64,000 bases of DNA from Vibrio cincinnatiensis DSM 19608 (GTDB lineage: Bacteria; Pseudomonadota; Gammaproteobacteria; Enterobacterales; Vibrionaceae): positions 62,001 to 126,000 of the forward strand of contig NZ_FUXB01000011.1 of NCBI RefSeq assembly GCF_900167345.1, written 5' to 3'. The notes beneath the pieces are model-generated. The model searched no databases, was not told where the DNA came from, and was given only the letters and a program-made list of their open reading frames with translations. Numbering within the stretch: the first letter of the stretch is position 1; every line of letters begins with the position of its first letter. Shown piece by piece: positions 1 through 10,150 of the stretch. A program made the position numbers and the translations under genes.

Positions 1-235
1 CCGAAAAGCCTAAATCACCGCATAAACCATGACGGACATTGTCTCCATCCAACAAGTAGGTATGGTAGCCCAACTGAGCTAATCGACTTTCCAAAGCACC
101 AGCAATGGTCGACTTCCCCGCGCCAGACAGCCCAGTAAACCACAATACCGCAGGGCGCTGATTTTTCAGTTGTGCTCGATAGGCTTTATCCACCTCATGT
201 GTGTGCCAAACAATATTTTCTTTCACTGAGCTCAT
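1..235 (-). CDS. cysC: Adenylylsulfate (APS) kinase, 3' part cut by the window edge
   Basis: CysC phosphorylates adenosine 5'-phosphosulfate (APS) to PAPS in assimilatory sulfate reduction. Only the first 78 or so residues are present; the gene runs off the left edge. The translation begins [11 protein letters not shown] and contains the P-loop GLSGAGKST near residues 33-41 followed by a [12 protein letters not shown] segment, both typical of APS kinase. The start ATG overlaps the cysN stop as ATGA, so the two genes are translationally coupled. In the Vibrio genomes I remember, a sulfate permease gene lies between cysN and cysC; here nothing does. Confidence 0.93.
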   Translation of the reverse strand, partial: MSSVKENIVWHTHEVDKAYRAQLKNQRPAVLWFTGLSGAGKSTIAGALESRLAQLGYHTYLLDGDNVRHGLCGDLGFS

Positions 236-1665
236 AACCTTCCCTTCAATATCGAGAGATCACGGGCATCCCAATGCGGGAAATGTTTACGGATCAAAGC
301 ATTGAGTTCTAGCTCAAAGGCTGAGATAGAGGGTTCATCTGCTTGTGGGGCGGCGAGAGATTCACGAACCAGCCCAGCGCCAACAGTGACATTGGTTAAG
401 CGATCGATAATGATAAAGCCACCAGTATCGGCACAATCTAAATAACGATCTAAGGCAATGGCTTGATGGAACGTCCACTCACAAAGACCAATGCCATTCA
501 GTGGTAATGTTTCACTCTCAAAAGTCGAGAGGTGATTAATATCGTATTGATGACGAACAAACTCCACTCGCCCAACCGTTTTCTTGCCTGCAATTTTAAT
601 GTCGTATTCACGCCCAGCTTGTAAGGGCTGCTCTGTCATCCACACCACATCCGCCAGTAAACGCTGCGTACTTTGCAAATTCGTCTCCGCCAACACCAGC
701 AAATCACCGCGGCTGATATCAATTTCGTCCGTCAGGGTTAAGGTTACCGCTAAACCCGCTTCGGCTTGCGGCAAATCCCCATCAAAAGTCACAATACGGG
801 CGATGGTCGAAGTTTTTCCAGAAGGCAAGACTTTGATCTTATCCCCAACCTTGATCGTCCCTGCGGCAATGGTGCCCGAAAAGCCTCGAAAATCAAGATT
901 AGGGCGATTCACATACTGAACCGGAAAGCGAAACTCACCCCGCCCTTTTTGTTTTTCAATATCCACCGTTTCTAGCAGCTCTAGCAATGAAGGCCCTTGA
1001 TACCAAGGCATCTGCTGGCTTTTTTCCACCACATTATCACCTTCGAGTGCCGAGATTGGGATAAGTTGAATATCAATATCGCCATGTAAATGCTGAGAAA
1101 ACTCAGCATACTGCTGATGAATTTCATCAAAGCGCTCTGCCGAATATTCCACCAAATCCATTTTATTCACCGCCACCACAAAGTGTTTGATTCCGAGCAG
1201 ATTGGCGATAAAAGAGTGACGGCGAGTCTGATCTAAAATGCCTTTACGGGCATCAATCAAAATGATCGCTAAATCACAAGTAGAGGCTCCGGTTGCCATA
1301 TTGCGAGTGTACTGCTCATGCCCCGGTGTATCGGCAATAATGAATTTACGCTTTTGGGTAGAAAAATAACGATATGCCACATCTATGGTGATGCCTTGTT
1401 CGCGTTCAGCTTGTAACCCGTCCACCAACAGAGCGAGATCGGGGCGCTCTCCGGTTGTCCCCACTCGCTGGCTGTCAGAGTGGACCGCCGCTAATTGATC
1501 TTCATAAATCTGCTTTGAGTCATGAAGTAAACGACCAATTAAGGTACTTTTTCCATCGTCAACAGAGCCACAGGTTAAAAACCGAAGTAATGATTTATGT
1601 TGATGTTGGTTGAGGTATCCTTCAATACCAAGCTCAGCAAGTTGAGCATGCACTGCACTGTTCAT
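232..1665 (-). CDS. cysN: Sulfate adenylyltransferase, GTPase subunit
   Basis: CysN is the GTP-hydrolysing subunit of ATP sulfurylase; with CysD it makes APS from sulfate and ATP, driving the unfavourable reaction with GTP. At 477 aa it has the usual CysN length. EF-Tu-like GTPase motifs are visible: P-loop GSVDDGKS at 33-40, the switch threonine in GITID at 91-95, DTPGH at 112-116 and NKMD at 167-170. Beta-barrel domains follow. A GAGGAAA ribosome site precedes the ATG. It lies 17 nt after cysD and overlaps cysC by 4 nt in a cobA-cysD-cysN-cysC unit. No C-terminal CysC domain is fused. Confidence 0.98.
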   Translation of the reverse strand: MNSAVHAQLAELGIEGYLNQHQHKSLLRFLTCGSVDDGKSTLIGRLLHDSKQIYEDQLAAVHSDSQRVGTTGERPDLALLVDGLQAEREQGITIDVAYRYFSTQKRKFIIADTPGHEQYTRNMATGASTCDLAIILIDARKGILDQTRRHSFIANLLGIKHFVVAVNKMDLVEYSAERFDEIHQQYAEFSQHLHGDIDIQLIPISALEGDNVVEKSQQMPWYQGPSLLELLETVDIEKQKGRGEFRFPVQYVNRPNLDFRGFSGTIAAGTIKVGDKIKVLPSGKTSTIARIVTFDGDLPQAEAGLAVTLTLTDEIDISRGDLLVLAETNLQSTQRLLADVVWMTEQPLQAGREYDIKIAGKKTVGRVEFVRHQYDINHLSTFESETLPLNGIGLCEWTFHQAIALDRYLDCADTGGFIIIDRLTNVTVGAGLVRESLAAPQADEPSISAFELELNALIRKHFPHWDARDLSILKGRL

Positions 1666-1682
1666 TTTCTTTCCTCAAATCC

Positions 1683-2591
1683 TTAGAAGTAACCTTGGCG
1701 TTTTTTCAGTTCCATCGATCCTGATTGATCGTGGTCAATCGCCCTTCCTTGACGCTCACTGGAGGTTGTCACCAGCATCTCTTCAATAATTTCAGGTAGC
1801 GTACTGGCTGTGGACTCTATCGCGCCGGTCAGGGGGTAGCAGCCTAATGTGCGAAAGCGAACGCTTTTATGTTGAATTTGTTCGCCCTCTTTTAGCTCCA
1901 TTCGTTGATCATCAACCATGATCAACATGCCATCTCGTTCCACCACAGGGCGAACCGCCGCTAGGTAAAGCGGTACAATCTCAATATTTTCTAAGTAGAT
2001 GTATTGCCAAATATCCAGTTCTGTCCAATTAGATAAAGGAAATACTCGGATACTTTCCCCTTTATTGATCTGCCCGTTATAAGTGTGCCATAACTCTGGG
2101 CGCTGATTTTTCGGATCCCAAGCGTGGTTTTTATCACGAAAAGAGTAGACGCGTTCTTTGGCACGCGATTTTTCTTCATCACGTCGCGCACCACCAAAAG
2201 CGGCATCAAACCCATATTGATTGAGAGCTTGTTTTAACCCTTGCGTTTTCATGATATCGGTATGTTTCGATGAACCATGCACAAAAGGATTAATGCCCAT
2301 CGCCATGCCTTCTGGGTTCTTATGCACAAGCAATTCAAAACCATATTTTTTCGCGGTGGCATCACGAAAGGCGATCATTTCACGAAATTTCCAATCCGTA
2401 TCCACATGCAACAGAGGAAAAGGAATTTTTCCCGGATAAAAAGCTTTTCGAGCCAGATGCAGCATGACGGAGGAATCTTTACCAATCGAGTACATCATGA
2501 CTGGGTTGGCAAATTCTGCCGCGACTTCACGAATGATGTGAATACTTTCTGCTTCAAGCTGTTGTAAATGGGTTAAGCGTTGTTGATCCAT
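1683..2591 (-). CDS. cysD: Sulfate adenylyltransferase, small (catalytic) subunit
   Basis: CysD is the adenylyl-transferring subunit of ATP sulfurylase, a member of the PAPS reductase/ATP pyrophosphatase fold. The PP-loop YSIGKDSS lies at residues 34-41, and the [18 protein letters not shown] block, also characteristic of the family, lies near residues 136-153. The length of 302 aa matches E. coli CysD. It stands 66 nt after cobA and 17 nt before cysN, consistent with a single operon. I saw no clear CysB site, although such operons are usually under CysB control. Confidence 0.98.
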   Translation of the reverse strand: MDQQRLTHLQQLEAESIHIIREVAAEFANPVMMYSIGKDSSVMLHLARKAFYPGKIPFPLLHVDTDWKFREMIAFRDATAKKYGFELLVHKNPEGMAMGINPFVHGSSKHTDIMKTQGLKQALNQYGFDAAFGGARRDEEKSRAKERVYSFRDKNHAWDPKNQRPELWHTYNGQINKGESIRVFPLSNWTELDIWQYIYLENIEIVPLYLAAVRPVVERDGMLIMVDDQRMELKEGEQIQHKSVRFRTLGCYPLTGAIESTASTLPEIIEEMLVTTSSERQGRAIDHDQSGSMELKKRQGYF

Positions 2592-2657
2592 GTTGCGAGC
2601 TTCCTTTTAGCTGCCTTATCGCTGAAAAACCACGACAGGTTTTCTATTAAAATCGGG

Positions 2658-3539
2658 TTAGGCATATTGATAGTGAGAAGAGTGAACCGCACGTTCACCA
2701 AACCAAGCCAGTTTGTCGGCCAAAGACACCACCTCACCAATGACAATTAAAGCCGGAGATTGAGCCATAGCCGCTAGTTGTGGTAACTCATTCAGCATTC
2801 CTCGCTGCACTTGCTGAGTTTGCTGAGTCCCTCGTTCAATGATGGCGATCGGGGTGCTGGCACTTCTTCCATGCTTCATTAACTGCTGAGCAATAAACTG
2901 AGATTTCATCAACCCCATATAAATCACTAACGTTTGCTGACCACGAGCTAATGTGGACCAATCCATTTCATCCGCAGTTTCATTTTTAAGATGGCCGGTA
3001 ATAAAAACGGCAGATTGCGCATAATCACGGTGAGTAAGAGGAATACCAGCATAGGCCGTAGCTCCTGCGGCGGCAGTAATTCCGGGGATAACCTGAAAAG
3101 AAATTCCAGCATCCACCAAGGCTTCAAGCTCTTCTCCCCCACGTCCAAAAATAAAAGGATCCCCCCCTTTCATTCGCACCACTCGATAACCTGACTGAGC
3201 AAAATCTACCAATAGCTGGTTGGTTTTCTCTTGTGGCACACTATGATGGCCAGCACGTTTGCCGACACAAACCAATATGGTGTCAGAAGGAATTAAGCTC
3301 ATGATTTCATCAGAGACCAAGTAGTCATAAAGAATGACATCGGCCTGCTGAAGATAATTAAGGGCTTTAACCGTCAATAATTCAGGATCGCCGGGACCAG
3401 CCCCTACTAATGCCACTTCTCCGGGTTGTAACTGGCTACGTGAAAGGCGAGTAAAAGGATTCGGTGATGCTCCACCTGCTAGTGCCACTAATGGTGGGGG
3501 GGTGATAAGCCCGTTAATCATGCTCTTTGTACTCGCCAT
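2658..3539 (-). CDS. cobA: Uroporphyrinogen-III C-methyltransferase (SUMT)
   Basis: This enzyme methylates uroporphyrinogen III twice with S-adenosylmethionine to give precorrin-2, the first step towards siroheme. Siroheme is the cofactor of sulfite reductase, which explains its position at the head of the sulfate-activation genes. SUMT motifs are present: [17 protein letters not shown] at 44-60, GKRAGHH at 93-99 and [15 protein letters not shown] at 123-137. It is a stand-alone SUMT (293 aa) without the CysG dehydrogenase/ferrochelatase domain. The first 35-40 residues are extra compared with the core; an internal Met at residue 7 is an alternative start, and no strong ribosome site settles the choice. 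Confidence 0.95.
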   Translation of the reverse strand: MASTKSMINGLITPPPLVALAGGASPNPFTRLSRSQLQPGEVALVGAGPGDPELLTVKALNYLQQADVILYDYLVSDEIMSLIPSDTILVCVGKRAGHHSVPQEKTNQLLVDFAQSGYRVVRMKGGDPFIFGRGGEELEALVDAGISFQVIPGITAAAGATAYAGIPLTHRDYAQSAVFITGHLKNETADEMDWSTLARGQQTLVIYMGLMKSQFIAQQLMKHGRSASTPIAIIERGTQQTQQVQRGMLNELPQLAAMAQSPALIVIGEVVSLADKLAWFGERAVHSSHYQYA

Positions 3540-3828
3540 GTTTGCTATCCATTACGCAATTGATGACCTGCATTATGAGCAGTTCTATTTATTACCTGAA
3601 ATTCTAAAATTTCATTTTTTATACTAAAAGCTGATAAGAGATGAATAAAAAAGAGAAACGCTCTCCCTTTCTGCATTAGCAACGGGTCGCCAAACAATGT
3701 CTCTACCCCCTAAAAACCGCAATAAATCACACTTTGTGATGACGCGAGCTTCTTGTTGCATCGCTATTTGCTACATTTGCTCGGGTAACGCTTTATACCC
3801 CCCTTCATTCATATAGGTAGGAGCCCAC
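3540..3828. other. Divergent cobA / cpdB intergenic region with a perfect inverted repeat
   Basis: These 289 nt must hold the promoters of the cobA-cysDNC unit (leftward) and cpdB (rightward). At 3726-3740 there is a perfect inverted repeat, ATCACA-CTT-TGTGAT. Its half-sites resemble CRP half-sites but in the opposite order and spacing to a CRP operator, so I do not call it one. A good AGGAG ribosome site precedes the cpdB ATG. I could not assign convincing -35/-10 pairs, and I saw no small ORF. Confidence 0.5.
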
Positions 3829-5805
3829 ATGAATTCACCACTTAAGCCTCTTGCTGCCGCACTGTTAGGTGGGCTGCTGAGTCTCGCTGGGCCTGTAATG
3901 GCTGAAACTATTCAATTGAGAATTATTGAAACTACCGATATTCACACCAATTTGATGGATTATGATTACTACAAAGACAAACCATCTCAGCAACTGGGCT
4001 TAGCGCGAGCAGCCAGTCTGGTCAAACAAGCCCGAGCTGAAGTGGTTAATAGCGTATTGGTCGATAATGGTGATTTAATTCAAGGAAGCCCGATGGGAGA
4101 CTACATCGCGGCCAAAGGTATTGCGAAAGGAGAGATCCACCCAGCTTATAAGGCTATGAATCAATTGGGTTATGATGTGGGTAACATTGGTAACCACGAG
4201 TTTAATTACGGCTTAGATTTTCTCAACCAAGCGATTAAAGGAGCCGCCTTCCCTTACATTAATGCCAATGTTTTTGATCAAAAAACGGGAGATCACGCTT
4301 TCCAACCTTATTTGATTAAAGCACATACCTTTACTGATCAAGCGGGAAAAATACAGACCATTAATGTCGGTTATATTGGTTTTGTTCCACCTCAGATCAT
4401 GCTCTGGGATAAAAAGAACCTTGAAGGAAAAGTCTTTACCAAAGATATAAAGCAAAGCGCAGCAACCCTCATCCCGCAAATAAAACATCAAGGGGCGGAT
4501 GTGATCATCGCTATTCCTCATTCAGGGATCTCGACCGATCCTTACCAAGCAGGAGCCGAAAACTCGGTTTACTACCTCACTCAAGTCCAAGGGATTGATG
4601 CCATTGCATTTGGCCACTCACATGCCGTATTCCCAAGTGCTGACTATGCAAACCTACCGGGTGCCGATATCAATCAAGGCACGATTAACGGTATTCCTGC
4701 GGTCATGCCCGGTCGCTGGGGCAGTCATGTGGGCGTGATCGATCTAACACTAAAAAAAGATCATGGCCAGTGGCTAGTGGTGGACGGGCGCGCTGAAGCT
4801 AGACCAATTTTCGATCACGTGACCAAGCAGGCGCTAGCCGAGGCAGACCAGAATATCGTGAAAGCCCTAGCCGAGGATCACAAAGGTACTCGTGAGTTTG
4901 TCAATCAGCCCATAGGTAAAGCGGATAATGTCATGTATAGCTTTTTGGCGCTTGTACAAGATGATCCAACAGTACAAATCGTCAACCTAGCACAAAAAGA
5001 TTATGTCGAACGCTTTATTCAAGGCGACCCCAACTTAGCAGGCTTACCCGTTTTATCGGCAGGAGCTCCTTTTAAAGTGGGAGGACGCAAAGATGATCCC
5101 CATGGGTTTACTGAAGTGGAATCGGGGCAATTGACCTTTCGCAACGCGGCCGATCTTTATCTCTATCCAAATACCCTAGTCGCGCTCAAAATGACAGGTA
5201 AAGAAGTGAAAGAATGGCTAGAGTGCAGTGCCGGTCAATTCAACCAGATTGATCCAACGAGTCAATTACCACAAGCTCTGATTAACTGGGAAGGTTTTCG
5301 TACTTATAATTTTGATGTCATGGATGGGGTACGCTATCAGATTGATGTCACTCAGCCAGCTAAATACGATGGTGACTGTAAATTAGTGAATAAAGATGCA
5401 GAACGAATTGTCGGCTTAACTTACCAAGGTCAACCAATCAACCTAAAACAACCATTTTTGGTCGCAACCAATAACTATCGTGCCTACAGCAATAAATTTG
5501 CAGGTACAGGGAGTGAATTTATTGCTTTTGATTCACCAGATGAAAACCGTACCGTGGTAGCAAACTATATTGCTCGGATCAGTAAAGAAAAGGGCCACGT
5601 TACTCCAACGGCGGATAATAACTGGTCATTCGTGCCCATTCGTAGCCATACACCACTAGACATTCGCTTTGAAACATCTCCCAGTGAAAAAGCAGCACAA
5701 TTTATAAAAAGTAACGGCCTATATCCCATGAGTTACATCACCACGGATGATATTGGATTCGCAGTCTATCAAATCGATCTCACCACACAAGATAAAGCAC
5801 ATTGA
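3829..5805 (+). CDS. cpdB: 2',3'-cyclic-nucleotide 2'-phosphodiesterase / 3'-nucleotidase, periplasmic
   Basis: CpdB hydrolyses 2',3'-cyclic nucleotides and 3'-nucleotides in the periplasm so that nucleosides and phosphate can be taken up. The 658-aa protein starts with a signal peptide (hydrophobic core about residues 8-23, likely cleavage after VMA at 23-25). The metallophosphatase domain shows ETTDIHTN at 34-41, DNGD near 79, GNHEF near 124 and GHSHA near 262. The C-terminal nucleotide-binding domain carries GAPFKVGG and NNYRAYS. The start is supported by an AGGAG box 6 nt upstream. It is monocistronic and ends at a strong hairpin shared with convergent dbpA. Confidence 0.97.
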   Translation: MNSPLKPLAAALLGGLLSLAGPVMAETIQLRIIETTDIHTNLMDYDYYKDKPSQQLGLARAASLVKQARAEVVNSVLVDNGDLIQGSPMGDYIAAKGIAKGEIHPAYKAMNQLGYDVGNIGNHEFNYGLDFLNQAIKGAAFPYINANVFDQKTGDHAFQPYLIKAHTFTDQAGKIQTINVGYIGFVPPQIMLWDKKNLEGKVFTKDIKQSAATLIPQIKHQGADVIIAIPHSGISTDPYQAGAENSVYYLTQVQGIDAIAFGHSHAVFPSADYANLPGADINQGTINGIPAVMPGRWGSHVGVIDLTLKKDHGQWLVVDGRAEARPIFDHVTKQALAEADQNIVKALAEDHKGTREFVNQPIGKADNVMYSFLALVQDDPTVQIVNLAQKDYVERFIQGDPNLAGLPVLSAGAPFKVGGRKDDPHGFTEVESGQLTFRNAADLYLYPNTLVALKMTGKEVKEWLECSAGQFNQIDPTSQLPQALINWEGFRTYNFDVMDGVRYQIDVTQPAKYDGDCKLVNKDAERIVGLTYQGQPINLKQPFLVATNNYRAYSNKFAGTGSEFIAFDSPDENRTVVANYIARISKEKGHVTPTADNNWSFVPIRSHTPLDIRFETSPSEKAAQFIKSNGLYPMSYITTDDIGFAVYQIDLTTQDKAH

Positions 5806-5826
5806 GATTGGTTGAGTTATAACGAG

Positions 5827-5853
5827 AAAAGCCAGTGCTCTGCACTGGCTTTT
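5827..5853. terminator. Bidirectional terminator between cpdB and dbpA
   Basis: A perfect 12-bp stem (AAAAGCCAGTGC, 3-nt loop, GCACTGGCTTTT) lies between two convergent genes. The A-run and T-run on its two sides make it a rho-independent terminator in both directions. Confidence 0.9.
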
Positions 5854-5873
5854 CTGGAATTGAACGACTCACA

Positions 5874-7256
5874 CTATTTCAATAAACGGGCTCGAAATTG
5901 GCGACCTTTAATTTTTCCATTACTCAGTTTTTGTAGCGCCAGCTTGGCCACCTTCTTATTAACTGCAACATAGGCACGCATAGGTAATACGTTAATTTTA
6001 CCTATCTGCTCCGCAGCAATATGCCCTCCCGCGGTTAATGCGCCCAGAATATCTCCTGGACGAACTTTTTGCTTTTTCCCACCATCAATCTGGAGAGTCA
6101 CCATTTTTGCGGCATAAGGTTGAGCCTGCGGATTCACCTCAGGAAGCGTTGCGGCCTCAATCGGCATATCCAGATACTCATCAATCATGGCGACTCGATG
6201 CATCTCTTTATCGCTAAAGAAACTAAAGGCTAGCCCTTGACTTCCCGCTCGCCCAGTTCGACCAATACGATGCACATGCACTTCTGGGTCACGCGAGAGT
6301 TCAAAGTTAACCACGGCATCTAAATTATCCACATCCAAACCACGTGCTGCCACATCAGTTGCGACCAAAATGGAGATACTTTTATTCGCAAATTGAATTA
6401 GAGCTTGGTCACGATCCCGTTGCTCTAAATCACCGTGCAGCTCAACGACACTAAACCCTTTATGATGCAGCTCATCGGCCACACTTTGTACTTCTTTTTT
6501 GGTATTACAAAAAACGACCGCCGATTCAGGCTGATGATGCAATAGCAACAACTCCAGCGCTTGATCTCTCGCTTGAGTCCCTTCAACTTTATAAAAGAAT
6601 TGCTGGATACTAGATGTATTGTGAGTCGATTCCACTTTCACCATTTCAGGCTCACGCATGATACGCTGAGCAATCTGTTTGATCTGAGTGGGGAATGTCG
6701 CACTAAAGAGTAAGGTTTGACGTGAAATGGGGGTTTCATTGATGATCGCATCTAACGATTCCTGAAATCCCATTTCGAGCATCCGGTCGGCTTCATCTAA
6801 CACCAAGGTATTGAGCTCTGAAAGATCAATTCGCCCTTTCTCTAAGTGATCCAGAATTCGCCCCGGAGTACCAACCAAAATATGAGCACCATGCTCCAAC
6901 GAACCAATCTGCGGCCCCATTGGCATCCCGCCGCATAAGGTCAGTACTTTAATATTATGAATCGCACGACCTAAAGTGCGAATTTCGGTCGCAACCTGAT
7001 CCGCTAGTTCTCTGGTTGGACATAAAACTAGGGCTTGTACCCGAAATCGTTTCACATTAAGGTTCGATAACACCCCCAAGCCAAACGCCGCGGTTTTCCC
7101 TGACCCCGTTTTTCCTTGCCCGATAACATCCTTACCCGCCAAAATGCTTGGTAAGCTTAATGCTTGAATTGGCGTCATTTGGGTATAACCCAATGTAGCG
7201 AGGTTCGAAAGAAGGTCTGGCTTTAAATTAATTGTAGAAAAAGAGGTATTACTCAA
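5874..7256 (-). CDS. dbpA: ATP-dependent RNA helicase DbpA
   Basis: DbpA is a DEAD-box helicase that acts in 50S subunit assembly and is activated by hairpin 92 of 23S rRNA. The 460-aa protein shows a Q motif near 24-31, Walker A GKTGSGKT at 48-55, DEAD at 154-157, SAT at 185-187 and HRIGRTGRAG in the C-terminal helicase domain. The last 75 or so residues (ending KGRQFRARLLK) form the DbpA-type RNA-binding domain that separates it from RhlE and SrmB. A single gene, divergent from elaA. Confidence 0.96.
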   Translation of the reverse strand: MSNTSFSTINLKPDLLSNLATLGYTQMTPIQALSLPSILAGKDVIGQGKTGSGKTAAFGLGVLSNLNVKRFRVQALVLCPTRELADQVATEIRTLGRAIHNIKVLTLCGGMPMGPQIGSLEHGAHILVGTPGRILDHLEKGRIDLSELNTLVLDEADRMLEMGFQESLDAIINETPISRQTLLFSATFPTQIKQIAQRIMREPEMVKVESTHNTSSIQQFFYKVEGTQARDQALELLLLHHQPESAVVFCNTKKEVQSVADELHHKGFSVVELHGDLEQRDRDQALIQFANKSISILVATDVAARGLDVDNLDAVVNFELSRDPEVHVHRIGRTGRAGSQGLAFSFFSDKEMHRVAMIDEYLDMPIEAATLPEVNPQAQPYAAKMVTLQIDGGKKQKVRPGDILGALTAGGHIAAEQIGKINVLPMRAYVAVNKKVAKLALQKLSNGKIKGRQFRARLLK

Positions 7257-7428
7257 GGAGGCGTCCTTTAGTTAGACGAAAGAAGAACCGCCTATTATCG
7301 CTATTTTTCCTAAGACCACCAGTCAATATTGAGCTACGATGGCTCTTTGCCTAGGATAGTGCATATAGACGCCTTTCCTTATCCCGTGCGTTCATCGTGT
7401 AAAATGAAGAAAGACAAGGAGTTAACAA

Positions 7429-7887
7429 ATGTACACTTGGCAATGCCGCTCGTTTAACGAACTCACACCTGATGAGCTTTATGAACTATTGAAACTACGA
7501 GTAAACATTTTTGTGGTTGAGCAACAGTGCCCTTATCCTGAGTTGGACGACAAAGATAGAATAAAGGAAACACGGCATTTAATGGGGTATCATCAGCAAC
7601 AGTTAGTCGCTTGTGCCCGCCTACTTCCTCCTGGCGCCAGCTACCCAAGCGTCAGTATTGGTCGCGTCGCTATTGCACAGAGCGCCAGAGGGCAAGGCCT
7701 TGCGTATCAATTACTCGAGCAAGCACTGATACACTGTGCCCAACATTGGCCGAAACAAGCCATCGAAATTGGCGCACAAACTTACCTCACCGATTTCTAC
7801 ACCCAGTACGGATTTATTGCGACATCGGAAAGCTATTTAGAAGATGGTATTGCTCATGTTGATATGAAACGCTCCGCAGATAGCTGA
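7429..7887 (+). CDS. elaA: ElaA-family GNAT N-acetyltransferase
   Basis: A 152-aa GNAT acetyltransferase of the ElaA family; the physiological substrate is not firmly known. The acetyl-CoA-binding segment SIGRVAIAQSARGQGLAYQLL lies around residues 82-102, with the R-G-Q-G-L-A loop visible, and the family's N-terminal LYELLKLRVNIFVVEQQC stretch is present near 16-33. AAGGAG precedes the ATG. It ends 5 nt before the convergent oapA-like gene with no hairpin I could see between them. Confidence 0.9.
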   Translation: MYTWQCRSFNELTPDELYELLKLRVNIFVVEQQCPYPELDDKDRIKETRHLMGYHQQQLVACARLLPPGASYPSVSIGRVAIAQSARGQGLAYQLLEQALIHCAQHWPKQAIEIGAQTYLTDFYTQYGFIATSESYLEDGIAHVDMKRSADS

Positions 7888-7892
7888 TCCCG

Positions 7893-8492
7893 TTATTTAC
7901 TGCGCCCAAAACCACCATCAGAAAGGCGAAAAAACATTACCGATTGATTATTTTTTTCTAACTGAAGAATATCTAACTGCCCATCTGTAGTCAGCTTAAA
8001 ACGAATTAATTGCCCGCGTTGAATCTGGCTAAGTGGTTTATCCCCACCTTCAATCTGCACTAAAGCATTAAGATCCGACATCGATAATCCATTACTGCGA
8101 AAAACTTGAGATAGCGTATCCCCTTGCTTAACAATGTACTCATGCCAGGCTTTCTCTGCCACTGGGGCAGAAGGCTCCTTATTTTGCTCACTGAGCCCTT
8201 GAGTATTGACTGCAATAGCCACCCGTTGATGGGATGATTGGGGATATTCTTTTTGGGCAGAGGGATCCGTTGATGGCCATGGTGCAATCAGTAGAATGAC
8301 AACCAATGGAATTAACACCATCAATGCTCTTTGATGGTAAATCGGCAAACGCTGCCAAAAGGAAACCCAGCGCTTAAAATTATCACGAGCGGTTAAATGC
8401 TGGAATGTCTTTTGCCACTCAATAGCCAGCCACTGGCGTTTCATCAATGCCAAGTAATCCGTTTGTTGTTTTTTCTTATGTCGGCGATTCAT
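7893..8492 (-). CDS. OapA-like membrane protein with a LysM-type peptidoglycan-binding domain
   Basis: A 199-aa protein with a basic cytoplasmic N-terminus (MNRRHKKKQQ), one transmembrane segment at about residues 57-72, a variable linker, and a C-terminal domain starting HEYIVKQGDTLSQVFRSNGLS that matches the LysM-like domain of opacity-associated protein A. The family is thought to bind cell-wall glycan at division sites or the cell surface (compare E. coli YtfB). In this lineage it often stands back to back with fklB, as here. Function is inferred from domain content only. Confidence 0.8.
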   Translation of the reverse strand: MNRRHKKKQQTDYLALMKRQWLAIEWQKTFQHLTARDNFKRWVSFWQRLPIYHQRALMVLIPLVVILLIAPWPSTDPSAQKEYPQSSHQRVAIAVNTQGLSEQNKEPSAPVAEKAWHEYIVKQGDTLSQVFRSNGLSMSDLNALVQIEGGDKPLSQIQRGQLIRFKLTTDGQLDILQLEKNNQSVMFFRLSDGGFGRSK

Positions 8493-8722
8493 TTCTATCC
8501 GTCCCTAAAATGCTTGGTACAGTATAAAAACTCACGTGCCAAGAGTATAGAGCATGACCTTGCTTCTACCAAAGGTTGACACAATCTTGAAGTTTTTCCT
8601 CTTAGATTCTGCGTCAACTCACACCTTAACACCTTTATAGCAGGATTTATTGACAAGCATTTCATCCAAACGCTGAAACTGGTATTCTGTCGGCTTTCTT
8701 TTTGTGACAAAGAGTGACACTT
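8493..8722. promoter_or_regulatory. Divergent promoter region of the oapA-like gene and fklB
   Basis: A 230-nt non-coding stretch between divergent starts. Rightward it contains two TTGACA hexamers (8576-8581 and 8651-8656), but neither is followed at 16-18 nt by a good -10 box; a TATTCT at about 8684 could be the -10 of fklB with a poor -35. The minus-strand reading frame across this region has no protein-like composition. Confidence 0.4.
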
Positions 8723-9343
8723 ATGTCTGACGTAAAATTTGAAACGGTAGAGCAAAAAGCCAGCTATGGTATTGGTCTACAAATGGGCCAGCAATTGGCA
8801 GGTAGTGGTCTAGAAGGCCTAAATGTCGATGCGATTGCTGCGGGGATTGCCACCGCATTAGTCGGTGAAATGCCAGCCATCGACGTTGATGAAATCAACC
8901 AAGCACTACAGGCTATGCACATGCGTGCCGAAGAAGCTCGCCAAGCATCGGCAAAAATTGCCGCCGCAGAGGGTGAAAACTTTTTAAAAGATAACGCACT
9001 ACGCCCAGAAGTGACGGTTTTAGAATCGGGTTTGCAGTACGAAATCATCAATGAAGGGACAGGTGAAATACCGAGCGCAGATAAATCTGTTCGTGTTCAT
9101 TACCATGGTGAGCTTACCGACGGTACTGTTTTTGACAGCTCAGTCTCTCGCGGTCAACCCGCTGAATTCCCAGTAACAGGTGTCATTAAAGGCTGGGTTG
9201 AAGCGCTACAATTGATGCCTGTTGGCTCAAAATGGAAATTATATATCCCGCAAGACCTTGCGTATGGCGAACGTGGTGCTGGTGCTGCGATTCCTCCATT
9301 TGCGGCTCTCATTTTTGAAGTTGAGCTACTGGCTATTCTATAA
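8723..9343 (+). CDS. fklB: FKBP-type peptidyl-prolyl isomerase FklB
   Basis: FklB (FKBP22) speeds cis-trans isomerisation at proline during protein folding. From the ATG at 8723 the product is 206 aa: an N-terminal dimerisation domain ([12 protein letters not shown] near residues 13-24) and a C-terminal FKBP domain ([18 protein letters not shown], then [15 protein letters not shown] and [13 protein letters not shown]). An upstream in-frame GTG at 8714 would add three residues, but the AAGAG ribosome site is spaced for the ATG at 8723. It lacks a signal peptide, so the protein is cytoplasmic. A G+C hairpin terminator follows. Confidence 0.96.
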   Translation: MSDVKFETVEQKASYGIGLQMGQQLAGSGLEGLNVDAIAAGIATALVGEMPAIDVDEINQALQAMHMRAEEARQASAKIAAAEGENFLKDNALRPEVTVLESGLQYEIINEGTGEIPSADKSVRVHYHGELTDGTVFDSSVSRGQPAEFPVTGVIKGWVEALQLMPVGSKWKLYIPQDLAYGERGAGAAIPPFAALIFEVELLAIL

Positions 9344-9365
9344 GTTCCACTCAACCCCCATTTCC

Positions 9366-9390
9366 AGCGGTGCATTGCGCCGCTTTTTAT
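9366..9390 (+). terminator. fklB rho-independent terminator
   Basis: An 8-bp stem with one G-U pair (AGCGGTGC, loop ATT, GCGCCGCT) followed by TTTTATT, 22 nt after the fklB stop. Confidence 0.85.
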
Positions 9391-9425
9391 TATCCATCCC
9401 CTCGGATAACGGCAGTCTCAAGTCA

Positions 9426-9671
9426 TTAGTTAATCGTCGTAGCAATGTTTGAGGCTAAAACATCAGCGCCATAACTCACAAAACGTGAAGGCCGTATTTT
9501 ATCCGCTATCTCCATTCCAGTATGGACATTCAATTTCCCCTGTTCTATTGCAATAATATTTAACGCAAAAAACAGCACGAGCAGATTGACGACAAGCGTT
9601 GAAAAGGTTGTAACGTTGATAGCTAGAAGGGAGGGAGATGACGACATTAAAACTAAAGCATAAAAGCGCAA
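9426..9671 (-). CDS. Possible small hydrophobic protein (unrecognised)
   Basis: I do not recognise this ORF. It would code for 81 aa from a TTG at 9671, or 73 aa from an ATG at 9647 (MSSSPSLLAINV). Residues about 21-43 (TTFSTLVVNLLVLFFALNII) form a plausible transmembrane helix, followed by a polar tail. It lies alone between the fklB and rplQ terminators, so it would need its own promoter. Neither start has a recognisable ribosome site, which counts against it. Apart from this ORF the 400-nt fklB-rplQ gap holds only the two terminators. Confidence 0.3.
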   Translation of the reverse strand: MRFYALVLMSSSPSLLAINVTTFSTLVVNLLVLFFALNIIAIEQGKLNVHTGMEIADKIRPSRFVSYGADVLASNIATTIN

Positions 9672-9699
9672 CAGTGAAAAAGCCGTAACGAAAAAACCA

Positions 9700-9730
9700 A
9701 TAAAAAAGCCGAGCTAATGCTCGGCTTTTT
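9700..9730 (-). terminator. Terminator of the alpha operon (after rplQ)
   Basis: A 9-bp stem (AAGCCGAGC / GCTCGGCTT) with a 4-nt loop, flanked by an A-run that becomes the T-run in the rplQ direction. It lies 14 nt past the rplQ stop and closes the ribosomal gene block. Confidence 0.9.
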
Positions 9731-9743
9731 ATCTGCGAACTGA

Positions 9744-10130
9744 TTACTCAGCAGCTTCTTCAGCAGCTGGGCGATCAACAAGCTCAATGTAAGCCATTGG
9801 AGCTTTATCACCAGCACGGAAGCCAGCTTTTAGGATACGCGTGTAACCGCCCTGACGAGCAGCAAAACGTGGACCAAGTTCGTTAAATAGTTTTGCAACA
9901 ACTTCGTTATCACGAGTACGTGCAAATGCTAGACGACGGTTAGCAACACTGTCAGTCTTAGCTAATGTAATCAAAGGCTCAACGACGCGACGCAGCTCTT
10001 TCGCTTTTGGCAAAGTAGTCTTGATAACTTCATGACGTACTAAAGAGCTAGCCATGTTGCTGAACATCGCTTTGCGATGACTGCTGTTGCGGTTGAGTTG
10101 ACGACCACTCTTACGATGGCGCATGACCAA
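9744..10130 (-). CDS. rplQ: 50S ribosomal protein L17
   Basis: L17, 128 aa, starts [17 protein letters not shown] (the bacterial L17 signature) after one extra Met-Val pair in the longest frame; translation may begin at the internal Met, residue 3. It binds 23S rRNA near the tunnel exit. The acidic tail PAAEEAAE is typical of gammaproteobacteria. Last gene of the alpha operon, 20 nt after rpoA. Confidence 0.97.
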   Translation of the reverse strand: MVMRHRKSGRQLNRNSSHRKAMFSNMASSLVRHEVIKTTLPKAKELRRVVEPLITLAKTDSVANRRLAFARTRDNEVVAKLFNELGPRFAARQGGYTRILKAGFRAGDKAPMAYIELVDRPAAEEAAE

Positions 10131-10150
10131 ATCCTTCTAACTAATATCGA

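Noticed and set aside
8495..8755. An 86-codon minus-strand frame
   Set aside because: It crosses the divergent oapA-fklB promoter region and the fklB start, and has no protein-like pattern.
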